Below the pieces are notes generated by a model. That model ran no database searches, was not told the DNA's origin, and was given only the letters and a program-made list of their open reading frames with translations. Shown in pieces: positions 59,241-64,000 of a stretch of 64,000 nucleotides of DNA; position 1 is the first letter of the stretch, and each line of letters starts with the position of its first letter. The stretch spans positions 62,001-126,000 of the forward strand of contig JACKKT010000001.1 of the NCBI GenBank assembly GCA_024236295.1, read 5' to 3'. The DNA comes from Kordiimonadaceae bacterium. GTDB taxonomy: Bacteria; Pseudomonadota; Alphaproteobacteria; Sphingomonadales; Emcibacteraceae. The translations under genes were made by a program, and so were the position numbers.

Positions 59241-61745
59241 TTATTCATATCTTAGTGCCTTGATCGGGTTTTGCCTTGCGACGGCGTAACTGTTTCCGGC
59301 GACTGTGGCCCAGGCGATCAGCAGGGCGGTGAGCCCCGCCACCAGGCAAAGCGCAATAATCACCATATCGTCAATGCGGTAGACAAAACTTTCCAGCCAC
59401 CTTGACATGGCGAGGTAAGCAATCGGCCAGGCAATGATATTGGCGATCAGTACCGGCTTAGAAAATTGCCAGACCAATAATTTCACAATCTGCCACACTT
59501 CCGCGCCGAAAACCTTTCGGATACCAATCTCCTTGGTCCGGCGTTCAGCGGTAAAACTCGCCAGCCCAAACAGCCCCAGACAGGCAATGAATATCGCAAG
59601 CCCGGAAAAGGCCGCGAACATTATCATCTGGTTTTGTTCCTGTGGATAATTTCTGGCCATTGTTTCTTCAGAAAAAATTGGATTAAATGCGGCAGAAGGT
59701 ATTTCTTCTTTCCAGATTTGCCTTACTTTTGAAAGTAACTCAGTTGAACTGCCACGATAACGCATCGTAATATAAAATGCGAATTTGGTATCAATTCTAT
59801 AGTATTCCGCGGGGGTTTTTTCTTTTAAACTCTGCAGATGAATATCAGGGATGACCCCGATTATTTTAAACGGCCCTTCAATTTTGCTTCCGTCTTCATG
59901 TTTACCATAATTTACATAGATTTTTTTATCGATGCTTTCTTTCGGTGAAGAAAAGCCCAGTTTTTGCATAGCAGAATAATTAAGGATGACTGAAGCCGTA
60001 TAAGCGGTTCCATTCAGGACCTTTTCTGTTTTATCCCTTTCGTCATTCCTGCCTTCGGCAAATGTTCTTCCGGCAATGACAGGAATTTCATAAGTTTTAA
60101 AGAAATCATAGCCAACACTTCGTTCATTGATCATGATTGGATTAGAACTATCCATGTTTTCCGTTCTTAAAGGATCTGCTGATGGATCAGCATAGCCCGG
60201 TGAAAAATTGCTTGTTGTTGTCACATTTGCGACTTGTGGTAATTTTTTAAGGCGATCTATCAGGATATTTTTTCGCTCGTTAAACAGTTTATTTGTGCCT
60301 CCCCATATTGAAAGCAGATTTTTGTTATTATAGCCAAAGTCCCAGTTTTGAATGTAATAAAACTGACTGTATATCGCCGCTGTCGAAACGAACAGCGCAA
60401 TCGAAATCGTGAACTGGAGGATTACGAGCGTTGTCCTTAAGCCTATTGTTCGATCATTATCGACTGATTTATTGGACCTCAAGTGTTGTGAAGGATGAAA
60501 AGAAGACAATATATAAGCAGGATAAACACCGCCTAAAATTCCCACAAATAAGGTTATTGCAACCATAAACCCAAGCGTAGTGAAATTATAATTTAATGCC
60601 AGCGGCTCTTTTACAAAATCGCTGTAATAGGGCAGAGAGAATTCAACCAGGCACAGAGAGACCAGAAGAGCAATTACAGAAAGAAAAACAGATTCACCAA
60701 TAAATTGGAATATCAGGTTATTTCGGCTGGCACCAACGGTTTTGCGTAAGCTGACTTCCTTTGCCCGGCTACCGGCCCGTGCTGTCGAAAGATTTATAAA
60801 ATTGATGCTGGCAATGATTAAAATAAGCATTGCTATAACTGAAAATAAAATGACCGAAGTATAATCATCGTCACTTGCCAAGGCACCGTTGGTGACCCCA
60901 ATTTCAAATTCGCCAACCGCTTTTAAATGCAGGTCCTTAACATTCATGTAGGAAAATGAAATCGCGTCACTGGTTTTCCTGCTTGTATCTCCATTAGGTA
61001 TGGGTGGAAAAACACGATCAATAAAATCAACAAACCTGTCACTGATATCTGTATCCGGCATTAATGAGAAATATGTATGAATAAAATAGGGTTGGAACCA
61101 ATCCTGTAAATAATGAATATCTTTCCAGTCATCTTCAAATAGGCCGAGCAAAGTGGTAATTTTTAAAATACTGTTTTCAGGAATATCATCAATGATAGCT
61201 CCGACTTTATAATCACGAACAAATGGCCCCTGATTTATAGTTACAATCTGGCCCAGAGGATCAGTTTTCCCAAAATATTTTTCTGCTGTTTTTCGTGTGA
61301 ATATGATGCTGCTGTTATCATTTATTGCTGCCGAAAGATCGCCTTCTAATACTTTGAAATCAAATATTTTTATAAATTCCGGGTCGGCAAGCCGGAGGCT
61401 TTCCTGAAAAACGTCACCCTTATATTCAATAGGTCTGTTAATCATGGCAAATCGGGCGGCAAATTCGATTTCAGGAAAATCTCTTTTAATTGCATCTTTC
61501 ACGGATGGCGGGGCAGCCACATAATCACCCGGTTTTTGTCCGAATGGGGCCATATGATAATGAAGCCTATATATATTATCAGCATTTTTCCAGAAACTGT
61601 CGTAGCTGGTCTCGTAGCGTACATAAAGCGCGATCAGCATGACGGCGGCGAGGCCGATGGCAAGCCCCATGATATTAATGATGGAAAAAAGTTTGTGGCG
61701 TAAAATATTACGCCAGGCCGACGTGATATAGTTTGTGATCAGCAT
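59241..61745 (-). CDS. FtsX/MacB-type ABC permease, fused double module (tandem copy 1)
   Basis: An 834-residue double-module permease: N-terminal helix about 21-43, first periplasmic domain, helix bundle with KEVSLRKTVGA, second periplasmic domain, and a C-terminal bundle with KEIGIRKVFGA, ending NPIKALRYE. AAGGGGGTTTAT precedes the ATG. It is the first gene after the sigma-54 promoter at 61818-61832 and probably leads an operon of two permeases, an SDR and a GNAT. The role is inferred only as substrate extrusion with an ATPase encoded elsewhere. Confidence 0.9.
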   Translation of the reverse strand: MLITNYITSAWRNILRHKLFSIINIMGLAIGLAAVMLIALYVRYETSYDSFWKNADNIYRLHYHMAPFGQKPGDYVAAPPSVKDAIKRDFPEIEFAARFAMINRPIEYKGDVFQESLRLADPEFIKIFDFKVLEGDLSAAINDNSSIIFTRKTAEKYFGKTDPLGQIVTINQGPFVRDYKVGAIIDDIPENSILKITTLLGLFEDDWKDIHYLQDWFQPYFIHTYFSLMPDTDISDRFVDFIDRVFPPIPNGDTSRKTSDAISFSYMNVKDLHLKAVGEFEIGVTNGALASDDDYTSVILFSVIAMLILIIASINFINLSTARAGSRAKEVSLRKTVGASRNNLIFQFIGESVFLSVIALLVSLCLVEFSLPYYSDFVKEPLALNYNFTTLGFMVAITLFVGILGGVYPAYILSSFHPSQHLRSNKSVDNDRTIGLRTTLVILQFTISIALFVSTAAIYSQFYYIQNWDFGYNNKNLLSIWGGTNKLFNERKNILIDRLKKLPQVANVTTTSNFSPGYADPSADPLRTENMDSSNPIMINERSVGYDFFKTYEIPVIAGRTFAEGRNDERDKTEKVLNGTAYTASVILNYSAMQKLGFSSPKESIDKKIYVNYGKHEDGSKIEGPFKIIGVIPDIHLQSLKEKTPAEYYRIDTKFAFYITMRYRGSSTELLSKVRQIWKEEIPSAAFNPIFSEETMARNYPQEQNQMIMFAAFSGLAIFIACLGLFGLASFTAERRTKEIGIRKVFGAEVWQIVKLLVWQFSKPVLIANIIAWPIAYLAMSRWLESFVYRIDDMVIIALCLVAGLTALLIAWATVAGNSYAVARQNPIKALRYE

Positions 61746-61760
61746 ATAAACCCCCTTTGT

Positions 61761-61780
61761 CGGGACTCTCCCAAGTCCCG
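61761..61780. repeat. Stem-loop in the leader of the tandem permease operon
   Basis: CGGGACT and AGTCCCG pair over a 6-base loop. It lies between the predicted sigma-54 start site (near 61807) and the ATG at 61745, so it would form in the 5' untranslated leader. Confidence 0.5.
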
Positions 61781-61817
61781 GATCATTTTTACATATAATT
61801 TCCCAGTTTAAATTACT

Positions 61818-61832
61818 GCAAGGACTATGCCA
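61818..61832 (-). promoter_or_regulatory. Sigma-54 (-24/-12) promoter
   Basis: On the minus strand TGGCAT-A-N4-TTGC has correct GG-GC spacing and only the tolerated C to T change. It lies 73 bases upstream of the permease ATG at 61745. Confidence 0.85.
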
Positions 61833-61871
61833 GAAAAAAGATTATTTATTATCAATGGCTTAATTTTTTGA

Positions 61872-61910
61872 TGTTCATTATCGTACAGTTGAGTTGTCCG
61901 ATAATGAACG
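61872..61910. promoter_or_regulatory. Double-dyad enhancer site, 7-bp spacer variant
   Basis: TGTTCATTATCGTACA and TGTCCGATAATGAACG form the same two-half layout as at 634-669 and 23913-23948, but with 7 bp between halves instead of 4. The outer arms TTCATTATCG and CGATAATGAA are exact complements. It is centred about 60 bp upstream of the -24 box. Confidence 0.75.
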
Positions 61911-61993
61911 TTTTACGCGTTTCTGCCGTTGCTAACTATGCCGATTTCTGACAAAAAGTATGAAGGCAAAATTGGAAGGACGGTATTATTTCA

Positions 61994-63604
61994 GTGAGAA
62001 CCTATTTTGGAAAAACCGGACAGGGGCCGGTCATGGAAAAAACCGCTATGGCGGCAACGTCTCACCCGCTGGCGACAAAAACGGCGCTGGATATTTTAAA
62101 AGCCGGCGGCAATGCCATGGATGCGGCTGTGGCGGCCTGCGCTGTGCAATGTGTGGTGGAACCACAGTCAACCGGGATTGGTGGCGATTGTTTCTGTCTT
62201 TATTCACCGGAGGGGAAGGCCGATTATGTTGCCTATAACGGCTCCGGCCGTGCTCCGGCGGCTGCAAACGGGGCCTGGTATCGGGGGCAGGGGATTAGTG
62301 AGATTGCCGAAAACAGTCCCCATGCGGTGACCATTCCCGGCGCAGTGGATGCCTGGGATAGACTTATAAATGACTATGGGAATTTTTATCTGCCGGATCT
62401 TTTAAAACCGGCAATTGGTTTTGCCAGAAACGGTTATAAAATTCTGGACCGTGTCGGGTTTGATTTTGCCCGTGGGGCAGATTATCTGAAAAATAGCGAG
62501 CATGCAGCCAAAGTCTTTATGCCGGGTGGCATTATGCCCAAAGCGGGTGACATCCACAGACAGCCGAAACTTGCTAAAACCCTTGAAATAATTGGTGAAT
62601 ATGGAAGAGACGGCTTTTATAGGGGCGAGGTCGCCGAAGATATTGTCGGGTACCTAAAATCACTAGGCGGGCTTCATACGCTGGATGATTTTGTGAACTA
62701 TAGAGGCAATTACGTAACACCGATTTCTGCAACCTACCGGGGCTATGACATTTACCAGTGCCCACCAAACGGGCAGGGGATTATCGCCCTGATGCTGCTT
62801 AAAATTATGGAACAGATTGAGGTTGAAAAGGACGGCCCATTAAGCGCAAAGCGTATCCATCAGGAGATTGAAGCCGGCAGACTTTCTTATCACCAGCGGG
62901 ATTTATATCTGGCCGATCCTGATTTTAATCATGTGCCGGTTGATGAATTGCTGGGGGCGGAAAATATAAAACGGCTGGCCGCCGCGATCACGGGCAGGCG
63001 AATTGAAAAGCTTGAGCCTTATGATCTGCCTGATCATAAAGATACGGTTTATATCACCGTGGTGGATAAGGACCGGAATTGCTGCAGCTTTATCAATACC
63101 ATTTTCCGGCAGTTTGGAAGCGGCCTGATGTCACCAAAGACCGGCGTGCTTCTTCATAACCGGGGTCGGGGATTTTCTCTGAAAAAAGGCCACCCTAATG
63201 AAATTGCTGGCGGCAAAAGGCCACTTCATACGATCATCCCGGCAATGGTTGCCAAAGATGGCCGCACAGTGATGTCATACGGCGTGATGGGCGGGCAGTA
63301 TCAGGCATTCGGCCATATGCAGTTTTTAACGCGTCTTTTTGATTACGGACTGGATATTCAGGCAGCGATGGATTTACCACGCTTCTTTTCTGACCCGGTC
63401 AGCGGCAATGTAGAAGTTGAAAGTGATGTAGGCGATGCCGTACAGATCATTTTACGTGAAAAAGGCCATAACTTGGTGCCGCCGAAAATTCCGATCGGCG
63501 GGTCGCAGGCGATCTGGATCGACTGGGAAAAAGACCTTCTGCTTGGTGGATCAGATCCGCGAAAAGACGGCCTTGTAGCAGGATATAGCAAACTTAAAAA
63601 GTAA
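61994..63604 (+). CDS. Cytosolic gamma-glutamyltransferase-family hydrolase
   Basis: A 536-residue Ntn-hydrolase precursor without a signal peptide. The self-cleavage and nucleophile Thr351 lies in KDTVYITVVDKD, and the family core is AATSHPLATKTALDILKAGG (21-40), STGIGGDCFCLY and GGKRPLHTIIPA. The family cleaves gamma-glutamyl amides such as glutathione. I keep the GTG start at 61994 because related cytosolic GGTs begin similarly; an ATG at 62033 is possible. Its 3' end overlaps the convergent barrel gene by 11 bases. Confidence 0.9.
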   Translation: MRTYFGKTGQGPVMEKTAMAATSHPLATKTALDILKAGGNAMDAAVAACAVQCVVEPQSTGIGGDCFCLYSPEGKADYVAYNGSGRAPAAANGAWYRGQGISEIAENSPHAVTIPGAVDAWDRLINDYGNFYLPDLLKPAIGFARNGYKILDRVGFDFARGADYLKNSEHAAKVFMPGGIMPKAGDIHRQPKLAKTLEIIGEYGRDGFYRGEVAEDIVGYLKSLGGLHTLDDFVNYRGNYVTPISATYRGYDIYQCPPNGQGIIALMLLKIMEQIEVEKDGPLSAKRIHQEIEAGRLSYHQRDLYLADPDFNHVPVDELLGAENIKRLAAAITGRRIEKLEPYDLPDHKDTVYITVVDKDRNCCSFINTIFRQFGSGLMSPKTGVLLHNRGRGFSLKKGHPNEIAGGKRPLHTIIPAMVAKDGRTVMSYGVMGGQYQAFGHMQFLTRLFDYGLDIQAAMDLPRFFSDPVSGNVEVESDVGDAVQIILREKGHNLVPPKIPIGGSQAIWIDWEKDLLLGGSDPRKDGLVAGYSKLKK

Positions 63605-64000
63605 CACGGTAACTGGCTTGTACTTGCGTTTCGTTGGTTTTTGCCGGTAAGCCGAAGTCGGCCCGGTCGGACCGCTTGCTGGTAAGTTGCAGCAGTTCAA
63701 CAATGAAGCGCTGACCGTTGGTGACATCAAGCGCATAGGCCAGCATCCAGGCATGACCGTCTTCGTCATTATTGTTTCGCTCAATCAGGGTTTGATCAAT
63801 CATGGCAAAATCATCATAGCGGGCGGAAATGCGGTGTGGTCCAAACTGCCGACTGAGCATAATGTAAAAGCTTTCATAATTTGCATCGGCTGGTCTAAAG
63901 CCCAGGTCAGGGCCCATTTTGGTATTTCCTTTTAAGAACTGCCCGAAAATTTCAATATTTTTCACAAAATCCAAAGTCATCCCGATATTTAAAAAATCAG
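63594..64000 (-). CDS. C-terminal part of an outer-membrane beta-barrel protein, cut by the window edge
   Basis: The frame stays open to the right edge, so the gene starts beyond 64000; the in-frame ATG at 63980 is probably internal. About 135 residues are visible, with alternating amphipathic strands (ESFYIMLSRQFGPHRISARY, HAWMLAYALDVTNGQRFIVE, TQVQASYRVTF). The terminal Phe is the classic signal for outer-membrane barrel insertion. It resembles porin-like proteins, but the exact family is not visible. Confidence 0.75.
   Translation of the reverse strand, partial: DFLNIGMTLDFVKNIEIFGQFLKGNTKMGPDLGFRPADANYESFYIMLSRQFGPHRISARYDDFAMIDQTLIERNNNDEDGHAWMLAYALDVTNGQRFIVELLQLTSKRSDRADFGLPAKTNETQVQASYRVTF

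Noticed and set aside
1..64000. CRISPR arrays, tRNA or rRNA genes, transposases or phage genes
   Set aside because: No regularly spaced repeats, tRNA-like cloverleaf arms with TTCRA loops, or mobile-element proteins were found on either strand when reading the intergenic regions.

Overview
This 64 kb window is chromosomal DNA of moderate to low GC, most likely from a free-living, probably marine alphaproteobacterium. The alphaproteobacterial PAS_5 protein, a SoxCD-type sulfite dehydrogenase, TAT-exported enzymes and many FtsX-type permeases fit relatives of Emcibacterales or Kordiimonadales. That placement is inference from gene content; there is no rRNA or marker gene here. I saw no tRNA, rRNA, CRISPR array, transposase, integrase or phage gene.

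Layout. 0-3.2 kb: a DoxX-like membrane protein and a sigma-54-controlled FtsX permease. 3.2-12.6 kb: an alpha/beta hydrolase and a large PIG-L deacetylase, divergent from a sugar-type ABC importer operon that contains an argininosuccinate-lyase-family enzyme. 12.6-16.3 kb: an AT-rich insert with a CsgG / PEGA-like / DUF4810 / DUF799 envelope lipoprotein operon and a PAS protein, each followed by a decayed copy of the 3' end of the upstream ABC ATPase gene. 16.3-21.2 kb: glutathionylspermidine synthetase/amidase, a small lipoprotein, a VOC protein and SoxCD-like sulfite dehydrogenase. 21.3-23.9 kb: a second sigma-54-controlled FtsX permease. 24-32.5 kb: small metabolic genes (ornithine-cyclodeaminase family, DUF2461, an MBL-fold lipoprotein, two ArsC-like proteins of which one lacks its catalytic cysteine, two TPR paralogues, diaminopropionate ammonia-lyase, DUF924). 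32.7-39.5 kb: four tandem, separately terminated flavin amine-oxidase paralogues, followed by an atypical M19 dipeptidase. 40.7-49 kb: mixed lipoproteins, a class II amidotransferase, a LysR/PhzF pair, a serine hydrolase, a cupin and RlpA. 49.1-52.6 kb: pseudouridine breakdown (psuK, psuG) with a 2-oxoglutarate oxygenase, facing upp. 52.7-55.2 kb: an EvgS-like sensor kinase broken by one in-frame stop. 55.3-61.9 kb: GNAT, SDR and two tandem FtsX permeases under a third sigma-54 promoter. 62-64 kb: a cytosolic gamma-glutamyltransferase and the end of an outer-membrane barrel gene.

The most notable system is a set of fused, ATPase-less FtsX/MacB-type permeases. Three loci carry a consensus -24/-12 promoter, and upstream of each lies a double-dyad enhancer site (TGTYCR-N4-YGNACA, twice). 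This predicts one shared sigma-54 enhancer-binding protein, which is not encoded here, controlling a dispersed permease regulon.
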